A stretch of 32,690 nt of DNA from the NCBI RefSeq assembly GCF_017115085.1, contig NZ_JABXKJ010000145.1, forward strand, positions 1-32,690, in the 5' to 3' direction. The notes beneath the pieces are model-generated. The model worked only from the letters and a program-made list of their open reading frames with translations, did not search any database and was not told where the DNA came from. The stretch is from Nostoc sp. NMS7. Its GTDB lineage: Bacteria; Cyanobacteriota; Cyanobacteriia; Cyanobacteriales; Nostocaceae. Positions 7,268-15,925 of this stretch are shown here, in pieces. Made by a program: the position numbers and the translations under genes. Position 1 is the first letter of the stretch. Each line of letters begins with the position of its first letter.

Positions 7268-9933
7268 TGAGCAATTATCTTTACCAGTTAGTAGCTAAAA
7301 GCTTTAACTTGATTGATACAATTCAACCTTTTGTGTTATCAGTCTTTGAACCGTTACCAGAGTCTACCCTTGACTGGGAGTCATCGATGACCACAGAAGA
7401 GACTGAGTTGGAAACAACATCCGAAGCAGAGAAATTTCCCAACTTTGAGAGTATACAGTCTTTGGAGTCGCGATCGCCTACAACAATAGGGCAAATATTT
7501 GAAGAGATAACGAACCCGCTCTCAACTAATTTAACTTCAACACCTCTTCAGTCTTCTCGACAAATACCAGAATTAACTCCTAATTTGGCAGAGGAGCCTG
7601 ACTTTGAATTATCCCTCGTTGAGCCTTTCCCAGAGTCAGTACTAAGTCAAGTCACCACTGATAATCTGCTGCTGACTCCAAACACAGAGCTAGAAACAAA
7701 CAATCCTCCACCAATCACTGCTCCTACTCGATTAGCACACAAACAACTAACGGACATTGATTCAGTTGTTTCTTCCGTTCAATCACCAGAGCTAAGAAGT
7801 CGGAAACAATTTCTAACTCAACCTTTTTCAGAATTAGAAATGATTTCACCCGCTACAAATCAAGTAGCATCTTCTCCCAACTCAGATCCGTTGAAGCCTC
7901 CACCTGTAGCAGAAACAAAGCCTTCTCTATCGAGTCGTGTCATTTCTGTACTCACCACAGAATCAAATACTTCTCTCTCAAACCCAATTGATCAGCAGAG
8001 TCAGCCTCAACCTAAATCTTTATCTGAACAACCAATACCAATTGAAATTAATCCTTTAGCTTTATCTTTACAGTCACCTTTAAAACCAGACTTGCAAATA
8101 TATTTTGATGAAAATTTAACAGTTTCATTCGTTCCTCAAGAGAAAACATTTTCGCAGCCAAGTCTAAATACTACAATTTTCAGGACTGTGATCGCCAAGG
8201 AAAATAATACTCCTGTCTCAAGGTTAGTTGTTGAAAAATTGGGAGAACTTACAACTCAATCATTCAATAACCAACCAATTGAAATTAATCGAGTAGCTTC
8301 TCTTTATACCTCACCATCTGACTTTTCACATTATATGGACAAGTCAACACGAAACCTAATCCCCAATCAAGCTTCCCTACTAGGGAATGGAGAGAATTTA
8401 AAGCCTCTTGAGTTGCAGAAGAGAGGTTTGGAGAGCGAAAAGTTTGAGCGGAGGTTTCTGGCGATGGCGGAGCCAATGCTAAGGGCTAGCAAAGCTTTTC
8501 AAGATAGAAGTTTTGCAGAACCCGTGAAAAGTCATACTTCACCACAGGTACTGCATCTTCCACAATCTCCCACTCAAGTGCAAACAGAAACCAGCACTAT
8601 CCTATCAATCCCTAGCGTTCTACAACAGGACAAATTTGCAACTGAAAACTTACATAAGCAACCAACAGAAATTAATCAAGTTTTTACCCATTCTCTGTCA
8701 CCACAGGTAGAAAGTTTTGAACTATCTCCCCTTCAACTTCAATCAGAAGCAACAGCGATGTTTACGACGGGCTTTGCCAACGCATCTGATATTGCTCAAG
8801 TATTGCCTTTAACACCTGCGCTAGCAATAGAAACTATTACTCCCACCTCAAATACGGCAATTCACCTACAGGAACAACTTGTGAATGAATTGCCACAACA
8901 GCAACCACTACAAATAACTGGGAATATTTCATCTCCTCCAGTGCAAAAGTTGATCAGTTCAGAAATATTATCCAGTCAGATTTTAAGTCAGATTTTAGAA
9001 GAACCAACAGCGATGTCTACGACAGGCTTTGCCAACACACAGAGTCCAGATTCGCTACAAGCGATCGCACCGATTATTGACAGGACGTTATCGAATTCAC
9101 ACAAACAGACCTTAACACCCAGAATTGACAAACAAACAAACGTTAGACTACCACATTCTAAACTTGCGTCTGCTCTGCCAGAAATTCCTCAGAGGTTTGT
9201 CCACAAAAACGTTTTATCAATCCAGCCACTGGTAACAGATGCATCTCCCAAACTATCTTCGCTTCAGACAAACAGTTCTACTGCATCATTCGGAGATAAT
9301 CTACCATCATTTGTCACTTCCCAACCTGCAACTCAGCTAGCTGCTATTCATTCAGATATAATACCAGCGCCAACTCCTGCTTCACATCCTTCAACTGCCG
9401 GAACTGACATACAACCGCAAGTCAGCTTTTCTGACTCTCACTTGTCTGATTCTCGTGGAAATGAAGCTTCTGTTCAGGAAGTTGGCTCACAAAACCATAA
9501 TACGAATTATCACAAACATACTGATATCCAGAAGACTAATCCCAATGAAGGTATAGTTTCCAGCCCAGTTGATAACTTAATATTGCCCCAAAATGCGCCT
9601 CCTAACCTCTCCATGTATGCGGAAAGGGACAAAAATAGGGTGCAGTCTTCATACTTTAGGCAATTAGAGGAATCTGATTTAAGACCGCTTTCTGGGTCAA
9701 TCAGTGACATGACTGTAAAAAGTTTGTCGGTAATTGCGACTAGTAGCAAAAAAGACCAAAAGCGAGACTCAGAGCATTTGGAAACACCACCTGTTATTCA
9801 AGTCACAATTGGTCGGTTGGAAGTTCGCAGCACAGCCCCGGTACCTCCTCTACCTCGGACAAAGCCCCGTCCAGCAACGTCTGTGATGAGTTTGAATGAG
9901 TACTTGCACCGACGTGGGGGAGGTAAACGATGA
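7267..9933 (+). CDS. Long low-complexity injection-system protein (linker or tape-measure candidate)
   Basis: This is an 888-residue protein rich in Ser, Thr, Pro, Gln and Glu with no predicted transmembrane segment or catalytic motif. A short ordered N-terminus (SNYLYQLVAKSFNLIDTIQPF) and a conserved-looking C-terminus (IQVTIGRLEVRSTAPVPP, then SLNEYLHRRGGGKR) flank about 800 residues of probable disorder. Proteins with this plan lie just upstream of the DUF4255 cap gene in many eCIS loci. The centre contains imperfect repeats: AMFTTGFAN and AMSTTGFAN about 85 residues apart, and several QPIEIN/QPTEIN motifs. It overlaps the cap gene by ATGA. It could be a length ruler, since no other tape-measure candidate is present, or a flexible adaptor; the sequence does not decide. 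Confidence is high that it is a gene, low on its function. Confidence 0.7.
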   Translation: MSNYLYQLVAKSFNLIDTIQPFVLSVFEPLPESTLDWESSMTTEETELETTSEAEKFPNFESIQSLESRSPTTIGQIFEEITNPLSTNLTSTPLQSSRQIPELTPNLAEEPDFELSLVEPFPESVLSQVTTDNLLLTPNTELETNNPPPITAPTRLAHKQLTDIDSVVSSVQSPELRSRKQFLTQPFSELEMISPATNQVASSPNSDPLKPPPVAETKPSLSSRVISVLTTESNTSLSNPIDQQSQPQPKSLSEQPIPIEINPLALSLQSPLKPDLQIYFDENLTVSFVPQEKTFSQPSLNTTIFRTVIAKENNTPVSRLVVEKLGELTTQSFNNQPIEINRVASLYTSPSDFSHYMDKSTRNLIPNQASLLGNGENLKPLELQKRGLESEKFERRFLAMAEPMLRASKAFQDRSFAEPVKSHTSPQVLHLPQSPTQVQTETSTILSIPSVLQQDKFATENLHKQPTEINQVFTHSLSPQVESFELSPLQLQSEATAMFTTGFANASDIAQVLPLTPALAIETITPTSNTAIHLQEQLVNELPQQQPLQITGNISSPPVQKLISSEILSSQILSQILEEPTAMSTTGFANTQSPDSLQAIAPIIDRTLSNSHKQTLTPRIDKQTNVRLPHSKLASALPEIPQRFVHKNVLSIQPLVTDASPKLSSLQTNSSTASFGDNLPSFVTSQPATQLAAIHSDIIPAPTPASHPSTAGTDIQPQVSFSDSHLSDSRGNEASVQEVGSQNHNTNYHKHTDIQKTNPNEGIVSSPVDNLILPQNAPPNLSMYAERDKNRVQSSYFRQLEESDLRPLSGSISDMTVKSLSVIATSSKKDQKRDSEHLETPPVIQVTIGRLEVRSTAPVPPLPRTKPRPATSVMSLNEYLHRRGGGKR

Positions 9934-11177
9934 GCAATGCCTTAGCCATAGCTGCTGTCACGATCACATTGCGTCACTTGTTACAGCAAAGGTTTGATGT
10001 TGAGAGTTCTGGTAGAATCACTGTGACGACACGGCCATTGGATAAAGTGGGAGATCATACTGTTAGTAGTGGCGATCAAGTTAATCTGTTTCTCTACGAT
10101 ACTCAGATCAACGCGGCTTGGCGGAATATGGATATTCCTTCTCAAGTGAAGCCTGGTGAAACAGGACAGCAGCTTTTGCCGTTGAACCTCTATTACCTAC
10201 TGACTGCTTACGCCCAGAATGATGACTTCCCAGAACCCACAAGTCATCGGCTATTAGGTGTGGCTATGAGTGTTTTTAATGATCATCCTATAATTACTTC
10301 TGCTGATATTACAGCAGCCTTGCCTATTACCAATCCTCCAGAGTATGACCTTGATCAACAGGAGGAACAGGTGCGAATTGTTTATCAACCGCTATCTGTG
10401 GAAGAAGTATTTAATCTGTGGTCAACTTTTCAAGCTCCCTATCGGGTTTCAGCTGCTTATGAAGTGTCAGTGGTGCTGATTGAAAACAGCCAGCCTGCTA
10501 AAACTCCGCTACCGATTATTAAACGTCAATCTGACGATCGCGGGCCAATTGTTCAGTCAGATTTGTCATCGGCCTTACCCACATTAGTTTCTGTTCAATT
10601 GCCTAACCAGCAAGCTAGCGCCAGATTGGGTGATATTCTGATTTTTAATGGTTTTCACTTAGACGCTGAAAATGTAGTTATATATTTTACAAATATTCGG
10701 TTAGAAATTTCTCTGGAAGTGCCACCAATAGCTACGAGAACGGCAACAGATATTAGAGTCCAATTACCTGATCAGCCTGTAAACTGGGCGGCGGGTTTTT
10801 ATACCGTTGTAGTCGGAGTAACGCGGACTGGCGAACCAAGTCGGACTACTAATGAATTATCTTTTGCTTTAGCACCAAAAATCTTAGATACTATACCACG
10901 ACAGGCAACACTAGACGCGAATGGCGAACTAACGCTCACTTTGATTTTAAGCCCCCAAGTGCGACCAAGACAAAGGGTTGCATTATTGTTAGGCGATCGC
11001 GAAGTTCTGGCTCAACCACATCCAACTCAAACAGACAGGCTGGAGTTTCGGATTGCAGGTGTTACATCAGGTGAGTATTTTGTGCGGGTGCGGATTGATG
11101 GAGTAGATAGCTTGTTGGTAGATCGCACAGTGACACCGCCTGTTTTCGACCAGAATCAGAAGGTGGTGATTTTATGA
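9930..11177 (+). CDS. cis16: Tube terminator/cap protein, DUF4255 family
   Basis: This protein caps the distal end of the tube and sheath. Residues about 5-190 form the DUF4255 (Pvc16 N-terminal) domain, beginning SNALAIAAVTITLRHLLQ with the typical QVNLFLYDTQINAAWRN and LPLNLYYLLTAY motifs and VEEVFNLWSTFQAPYRVSAAY. Residues about 215-310 look like an IPT/TIG-type immunoglobulin fold (GDILIFNGFHLDAENVVIYF), and a second beta-rich domain follows to residue 405. The domain is diagnostic of eCIS and related CIS. At 415 residues it is longer than short cap proteins because of the two added Ig-like domains, which may project from the cap. ATGA overlaps join it to both neighbours. Confidence 0.9.
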   Translation: MSNALAIAAVTITLRHLLQQRFDVESSGRITVTTRPLDKVGDHTVSSGDQVNLFLYDTQINAAWRNMDIPSQVKPGETGQQLLPLNLYYLLTAYAQNDDFPEPTSHRLLGVAMSVFNDHPIITSADITAALPITNPPEYDLDQQEEQVRIVYQPLSVEEVFNLWSTFQAPYRVSAAYEVSVVLIENSQPAKTPLPIIKRQSDDRGPIVQSDLSSALPTLVSVQLPNQQASARLGDILIFNGFHLDAENVVIYFTNIRLEISLEVPPIATRTATDIRVQLPDQPVNWAAGFYTVVVGVTRTGEPSRTTNELSFALAPKILDTIPRQATLDANGELTLTLILSPQVRPRQRVALLLGDREVLAQPHPTQTDRLEFRIAGVTSGEYFVRVRIDGVDSLLVDRTVTPPVFDQNQKVVIL

Positions 11178-13156
11178 GCAACCTTGATTCCTGGATGCCA
11201 AACAACGAAGGATATCTAGCGAATGCACTGGCTTGGTTATGCTGGCGTTTGTGTGAGTTTGCACAGTTAGCTGATAGTGAGATAGCTGAGATTACAGAAA
11301 AGCCAAGGACTGAGGGGATGAATCCACTCCCGGCGCTGATTCTGTTGAGCCAGAAGTTAGGTCTGTCTGATTTTGAACAAGAGATTTTGCTGTTATGCGT
11401 TGCAATGGAATTAGATCCAGGTATGGCGCGTCTTTGTGCTAAAGCTTTCGATAATGCTCACCAGCCTTACCCTACCTTTGCCTTGGCTTTATCCTTATTT
11501 GATGAACCAGCCTGGGATGCCCTTTCTTGGGAACGCCCTTTGCGTTACTGGCGATTGATTGAAATTCATCAGTCGGGAGTTCAACCCCTTACTAGCAGTG
11601 GTTTACGGGTGGATGAGCGAGTATTAAATTATATCAAAGGATTAAATTCTTTAGACGATCGCTTGGTATCATTACTAATGCCACTAGAAACAGAACAATG
11701 GGATGTAAAATTACCGCCATCTCAAAAGACTGTTGTCGAAACCATTATTCAACAACTGCGCCAAACGCACAGAGAACAACGTTTACCAGTTATTCACCTA
11801 ATAGGGGCAGATTCCCTCAGCAAGCAACTAATAGCCCAACAAGTAGCAGCCCAACTAGATAGATATGTCTATCGTTTGTCAGTGGAACTATTGCCAACTC
11901 AGGCAGGAGAGTTAGAGACAGTTGCCCGTTTGTGGCATCGAGAAAGCTTGCTATTGCCGCTTGCGCTGTATTTAGATGCTCAAGAGCTTGATGATAAACC
12001 TGCTACAGAAGGACAAGCACTTCCCTTGCATCGGTTTCTTACCCGCAGTGGTGGTCTAATTTTCCTTAGCACTCGTGAAATTAGGCAAAACTTGGGTCAG
12101 TCCACAATTGTTGTAGATGTTGAAAAGCCAACACCCACAGAACAAAAAGCAACTTGGAGCGAAGCATTAGGAACCGTGGCGGATATTAGTCCGCGACTCT
12201 TGACTGGTCAGTTTAACCTCAATTTAGTCACAATTGAGCAGATTGCCCAGCAAGTGCTAGCTGAAACACCCAATCCTGAAATCCCGAATTGTTTGTGGTC
12301 AGCTTGTCTTGCTAGTACTCGTCCGCAGTTGGATACTTTAGCTCAACGCCTTGACCCGAAAGCAACTTGGGATGATATTGTTCTAGCACCAGAGGAGACA
12401 AACTTGCTGCATCAAATTGCTGATCAGATCCGCCAGCGCAGCCAAGTTTATCAAAATTGGGGTTTTGACAAGCGGATGAATCGGGGAATGGGCATCAGCG
12501 CCTTGTTTGCGGGGGAAAGCGGGACGGGGAAGACGATGGCAGCAGAGGTGATTGCTAATGATTTGCAACTCAATCTCTATCGGATTGACCTGTCGGCGGT
12601 GGTCAATAAATATATAGGAGAAACCGAGAAAAATCTGCGTCGTTTATTTGATGCGGCGGAAGATGGCGGGGCGATTTTGTTTTTTGATGAAGCGGATGCT
12701 TTATTTGGCAAACGTTCTGAGGTGAAAGATAGTCATGACCGCCACGCGAATATTGAGGTGAATTATCTGTTGCAGAGGTTGGAGGGATATCGCGGTTTGG
12801 CGATTTTGGCAACCAATCTTAAGAGTTCGCTGGATCATGCCTTTATGCGCCGCTTGCGCTTTATTGTTAATTTTTCCTTTCCTGGTGTTGCTGAACGTCA
12901 GGTGATGTGGGAGAAGGTGTTTCCACCAGAGACACCAACTGAGAATTTAGATTTTCGCCGCTTGGCACGTCTGAATTTGACAGGTGCAAGTATCCACAAT
13001 GTGGCCTTGAATGCAGCTTTTTTGGCGGCGCAAGCGGGTACACCTGTGACAATTGCGTTGGTGTTAGCAGCAGTGCGGACAGAGTTTCGCAAATTAGATC
13101 GACCTGTGAATGAGGCGGATTTTCGGGTTTCAGTACTTACGGGGGTAACGGTATGA
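11174..13156 (+). CDS. cis15: AAA+ ATPase of the contractile injection system
   Basis: This is a cytoplasmic AAA+ protein of the Afp15/Pvc15 type, present in nearly every eCIS locus and thought to act in assembly or cargo handling. The C-terminal AAA+ module has Walker A GESGTGKT (447-454), Walker B ILFFDEADALF (501-511), sensor 1 ILATNLK (534-540) and an arginine-finger region FMRRLRF (547-553). Residues about 181-330 look like a second, degenerate P-loop domain: IHLIGADSLSKQLIA has lost the GKT/S motif. The N-terminus (residues 1-170) is helical, including a segment with FEQEILLLCVAMELDP. At 660 residues it is normal for the family. It is coupled by ATGA overlaps to the cap gene before and the 85-residue gene after. 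Confidence 0.93.
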   Translation: MSNLDSWMPNNEGYLANALAWLCWRLCEFAQLADSEIAEITEKPRTEGMNPLPALILLSQKLGLSDFEQEILLLCVAMELDPGMARLCAKAFDNAHQPYPTFALALSLFDEPAWDALSWERPLRYWRLIEIHQSGVQPLTSSGLRVDERVLNYIKGLNSLDDRLVSLLMPLETEQWDVKLPPSQKTVVETIIQQLRQTHREQRLPVIHLIGADSLSKQLIAQQVAAQLDRYVYRLSVELLPTQAGELETVARLWHRESLLLPLALYLDAQELDDKPATEGQALPLHRFLTRSGGLIFLSTREIRQNLGQSTIVVDVEKPTPTEQKATWSEALGTVADISPRLLTGQFNLNLVTIEQIAQQVLAETPNPEIPNCLWSACLASTRPQLDTLAQRLDPKATWDDIVLAPEETNLLHQIADQIRQRSQVYQNWGFDKRMNRGMGISALFAGESGTGKTMAAEVIANDLQLNLYRIDLSAVVNKYIGETEKNLRRLFDAAEDGGAILFFDEADALFGKRSEVKDSHDRHANIEVNYLLQRLEGYRGLAILATNLKSSLDHAFMRRLRFIVNFSFPGVAERQVMWEKVFPPETPTENLDFRRLARLNLTGASIHNVALNAAFLAAQAGTPVTIALVLAAVRTEFRKLDRPVNEADFRVSVLTGVTV

Positions 13157-13410
13157 ATATCAACATTGATATAGAAAAGCTGGTTTTAGAGGGAATGTCT
13201 ATTTCTCCCAGTCAGGGGCGGAAGTTGCAAGGGTTGGTGGAGACTGAATTGGCGCGATTGCTGAGAACAGAAGGTGTACCAGATAAATGGCTCTCAGGTG
13301 GGGTGGTGCCTCATGTACCTAGTGGTGCTATTCAAGTAAAGCCTGGAACTAATCCTACCCAAATGGCGCAACAAATTGCACAAACAGTATATCGAGGAAT
13401 GAAACCATGA
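13153..13410 (+). CDS. Small conserved-position protein between ATPase and effector
   Basis: This 85-residue protein is of unknown function. The N-terminal half (MNINIDIEKLVLEGM, then SISPSQGRKLQGLVETELARLL) is amphipathic and helical. The middle has Gly/Pro-rich LSGGVVPHVPSGAIQ, and the end is NPTQMAQQIAQTVYRGMKP. It begins in an ATGA overlap with the ATPase and ends in an ATGA overlap with the DUF4157 effector, so it is co-translated with both. Small proteins at this site occur in other eCIS clusters. A role as an effector adaptor or loading chaperone is inferred from position only. Confidence 0.75.
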   Translation: MNINIDIEKLVLEGMSISPSQGRKLQGLVETELARLLRTEGVPDKWLSGGVVPHVPSGAIQVKPGTNPTQMAQQIAQTVYRGMKP

Positions 13411-15737
13411 CTAGTAAAATAATTGCACAAAGCGATCGGCAGCAAAAAAGTGATAAACCCCAAGAAAGTGGAATTTTACAGCGTGCTGCTGTTCGTTCGG
13501 TTTCGGAGACAGGGGTGCAATTAATAGAAGATAAAGAAGCACAGCCATTAAGTAGTAATTCGGCTTTTTCCAAAGACTTTAGCCGAGTGCCTATCACCAC
13601 AACTAAACAGCCGCAAATTATGGCGAAGCTGATGATTGGCGCAGTGGGAGATAAGTACGAGCAGGAAGCAGATAAAGTTGCAACTGACGTTGTGAGTCGT
13701 ATCAATGCACCTTCTCGTCAACCGTCAGGGCAAAGTAAAGCTGTTCAGCAAGAGGCGATTGGTATCACATTAGCTTCCAAACAACAACTTGTTCAACGCG
13801 CTATCTATGAAAACCGAAATAATAATGAGCAAACAGTTCAAGTCAATGTGACGAACACAAGAATAGATGCACGCGTAGATGATAGAGTTTACGGATTCAT
13901 GAAATTCTCTATTCCAAAGGATGCCCTATATATAGACCACATAGAATCACATCCAGAGCAGGGATCGGGCTTAGGCTCACTTTTAGTGCTAAATGCGGCT
14001 TTAGAAGCAGCGCAAGCAGGCAAAGATATTATGAAAATCACTTCTGCCGCACCTGCTGCTAAAGGATTTTACGAGCATATGGGTTTTAGACTTGATCCTG
14101 ATGAAGTCACTAAATGGATGAAAAGCACAGAACTTTCACGAGACGAAGTAATAAATCAATTTAGAGATTTCATCAACATGATCGGGACAACAAGCGAAGT
14201 CCTATCTCTAGCAAGTGTATCATCGGGAAATAGATGGAAGGAGAAGGAACGTGAGGCATCCAAAGCGAGTGGCATTTTACAGCGTGCCGCCGTTCGTTCG
14301 GTTTCGGAGGCAGGAGTACAATCAACAGATGATAAAGAAGCACAGCCATTAAGTAATTTGGCTTTTTCCAAAGACTTTAGCCGAGTGCCTATCACCACAA
14401 CTAAACCACAGCAGATTATGGCGAAGCTGATGGTTAGGCCAGTGGAGGATAAATACGAACAGGAAGCGGATCGGGTAGCGGCGCAGGGGGTGCAGCGAAT
14501 AAATGCGCCTGTGTCTGTGCGGTCAGGTGAAGATGAAACTGTTCAGCCAGAGGAGATGGAGACAAAAGATAACGAAGTAAGACTAATGAAGTCGCCAATA
14601 TTACAGCGTATGTCTAGTGATGGTGGGATGGCTGCTACGCTAGACCTTGAAGCATCGATCAATCAGGCAAGGGGTGGCGGACAGCCGATGGCGAACAATA
14701 TTCGGCAACCGATGGAACAGGCGTTCGGCGTTGATTTCAGTGGAGTGAAGATTCACGCGAACTCTCAATCTGATCGGTTGAATCAGTCAATACAGGCGAA
14801 GGCGTTTACCACGGGGCAGGATGTGTTCTTTCGGCAAGGAGCGTATGAGCCAGGGAGTGGAGGGGGGCAGAAGTTACTTGCCCATGAGTTGACTCATGTG
14901 GTACAGCAGGGTGACGATGCCGGGCAGCAAAGACAGCAGCAGGTGACAGGGCAAGCCCATCATAATGCAACGTCGTTGATAAGTCCCATTCAACGTTATA
15001 CCCAAACTTCCGTGGAATTAAACACGAATAGCAAAAATGAGCAAACACAGAATTCAAAACCTATTCAACGTTTCACGGCTAAAACATTCACAATTGATAA
15101 TACAAATGTCACAGGTACTTTATCAGAGAAGGGGAAATACTTTTTACCCGAAGAACCTATTCAGTCCCCAACAATTTATGCTACAAGTGAGCCAAGTAAT
15201 TGCATTAGGGTAAGTAATTCTACTTATGATTTCAACAACGAGACCTATGCAAGCTATAAACCAAAAAATCAATATTTAGATGATTGTCTCCATACCGCAG
15301 AGGAAATTGTCAATGGAAAAATTTTACAATACGGAACATCTACATATTCAAAAGAGACCATAACTAAACGCGTGTTTGGTCAGAAGGAGGGAATCAATAT
15401 AGAAATAGCTAAAAAAGCTAAAGATTTGTCTTCAGGGTCTATAAATGAGAATGCAAATGCTCAAAAAGATAATGCATATGTAATTGTGGACACAGATTGG
15501 GAAACCAAGCCTAGCAAGCGATCTCCTTTCCACGCTGCGGGTGTAATTGGAGTGGACGGGAGCGATCACATTACTATGGAGGTCTTTGCTGCTGGTGGTT
15601 CTACGACTGATAGAAATACAGATGCGAAATTAAGTATGTATACCATCGGTAGCGGAAAAAATTCTTTCCACGGTTACTGGTCTAGTCATTATTTCCAAAG
15701 CTACGAAACAATAACCATTGTCATTAAAGCAAAATAA
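13407..15737 (+). CDS. Composite DUF4157 effector with a GNAT-like domain and C-terminal Cys/His domain
   Basis: This is the putative injected cargo. The modules, in order, are: leader 1 (about residues 21-102, SGILQRAAVRSVSE to EQEADKVATDVV); a GNAT-type acetyltransferase-like domain (about 141-245) with acetyl-CoA loop HPEQGSGLGSLLV (182-194) and FYEHMGFR (221-228); leader 2 (about 288-368), nearly identical to leader 1; the DUF4157 core (about 405-503) with FGVDFSGVKIH and the metallopeptidase-like HELTH at 493-497; and a C-terminal domain (about 556-776). The last has C627 (YLDDCLHTAEE) and H709 (SPFHAAGVIG), spaced as in papain-like or NlpC-like folds. Hydrophobic-QR motifs lie at residues 24-26, 129-131, 291-293, 399-401, 528-530 and 553-555. 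DUF4157 marks eCIS cargo in many clusters. The activities of the GNAT and C-terminal domains are inferred. Confidence 0.85.
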   Translation: MTSKIIAQSDRQQKSDKPQESGILQRAAVRSVSETGVQLIEDKEAQPLSSNSAFSKDFSRVPITTTKQPQIMAKLMIGAVGDKYEQEADKVATDVVSRINAPSRQPSGQSKAVQQEAIGITLASKQQLVQRAIYENRNNNEQTVQVNVTNTRIDARVDDRVYGFMKFSIPKDALYIDHIESHPEQGSGLGSLLVLNAALEAAQAGKDIMKITSAAPAAKGFYEHMGFRLDPDEVTKWMKSTELSRDEVINQFRDFINMIGTTSEVLSLASVSSGNRWKEKEREASKASGILQRAAVRSVSEAGVQSTDDKEAQPLSNLAFSKDFSRVPITTTKPQQIMAKLMVRPVEDKYEQEADRVAAQGVQRINAPVSVRSGEDETVQPEEMETKDNEVRLMKSPILQRMSSDGGMAATLDLEASINQARGGGQPMANNIRQPMEQAFGVDFSGVKIHANSQSDRLNQSIQAKAFTTGQDVFFRQGAYEPGSGGGQKLLAHELTHVVQQGDDAGQQRQQQVTGQAHHNATSLISPIQRYTQTSVELNTNSKNEQTQNSKPIQRFTAKTFTIDNTNVTGTLSEKGKYFLPEEPIQSPTIYATSEPSNCIRVSNSTYDFNNETYASYKPKNQYLDDCLHTAEEIVNGKILQYGTSTYSKETITKRVFGQKEGINIEIAKKAKDLSSGSINENANAQKDNAYVIVDTDWETKPSKRSPFHAAGVIGVDGSDHITMEVFAAGGSTTDRNTDAKLSMYTIGSGKNSFHGYWSSHYFQSYETITIVIKAK
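13467..13712 (+). repeat. Intragenic repeat, copy 1 (effector leader)
   Basis: This encodes the first leader module of the DUF4157 protein. It matches 14268-14510 at the nucleotide level over long runs (for example CGTTCGTTCGGTTTCGGAG and AAAGACTTTAGCCGAGTGCC), with scattered substitutions and one short indel. The high DNA identity points to a recent duplication or gene fusion. Confidence 0.85.
14268..14510 (+). repeat. Intragenic repeat, copy 2 (effector leader)
   Basis: This second copy of the leader module is followed by the DUF4157 core. The order leader then DUF4157 is the usual one for this family, so copy 2 is in the canonical place and copy 1 with the GNAT-like domain looks like the addition. 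Confidence 0.85.
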
Positions 15738-15925
15738 CCAACTGCGATCGCTCATGAAATTTGATAAACGTGCGATCGCTAATCTTGTCGGTAACGCAAG
15801 TGATATCTTAAGACACCCACCCTGCGACAATTAAAAGTTACGGCAATTGAAGAGTGCGATCGCAGTAGCTTTGTAAGGTGCATAACAGATTCTAGAAAGA
15901 CTTTAATTTTCTCACCAATAAACAA
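15738..15925. other. Intergenic gap with clustered HIP1 sites
   Basis: This 188-bp gap is one of the few sizeable spaces in the operon. It holds three HIP1 octamers (near 15745, 15772 and 15857) and no gene. Since neighbouring genes mostly overlap, a gap after the effector suggests that the effector cassette may be exchanged as a unit or that a secondary promoter lies here. I could not identify promoter boxes. Confidence 0.4.

Noticed and set aside
14279..14421. Assembly duplication as the cause of the repeated effector leader
   Set aside because: The copies differ by scattered substitutions and a codon-length indel and are separated by unique coding sequence in one open frame, so an artefact is unlikely, although not excluded.
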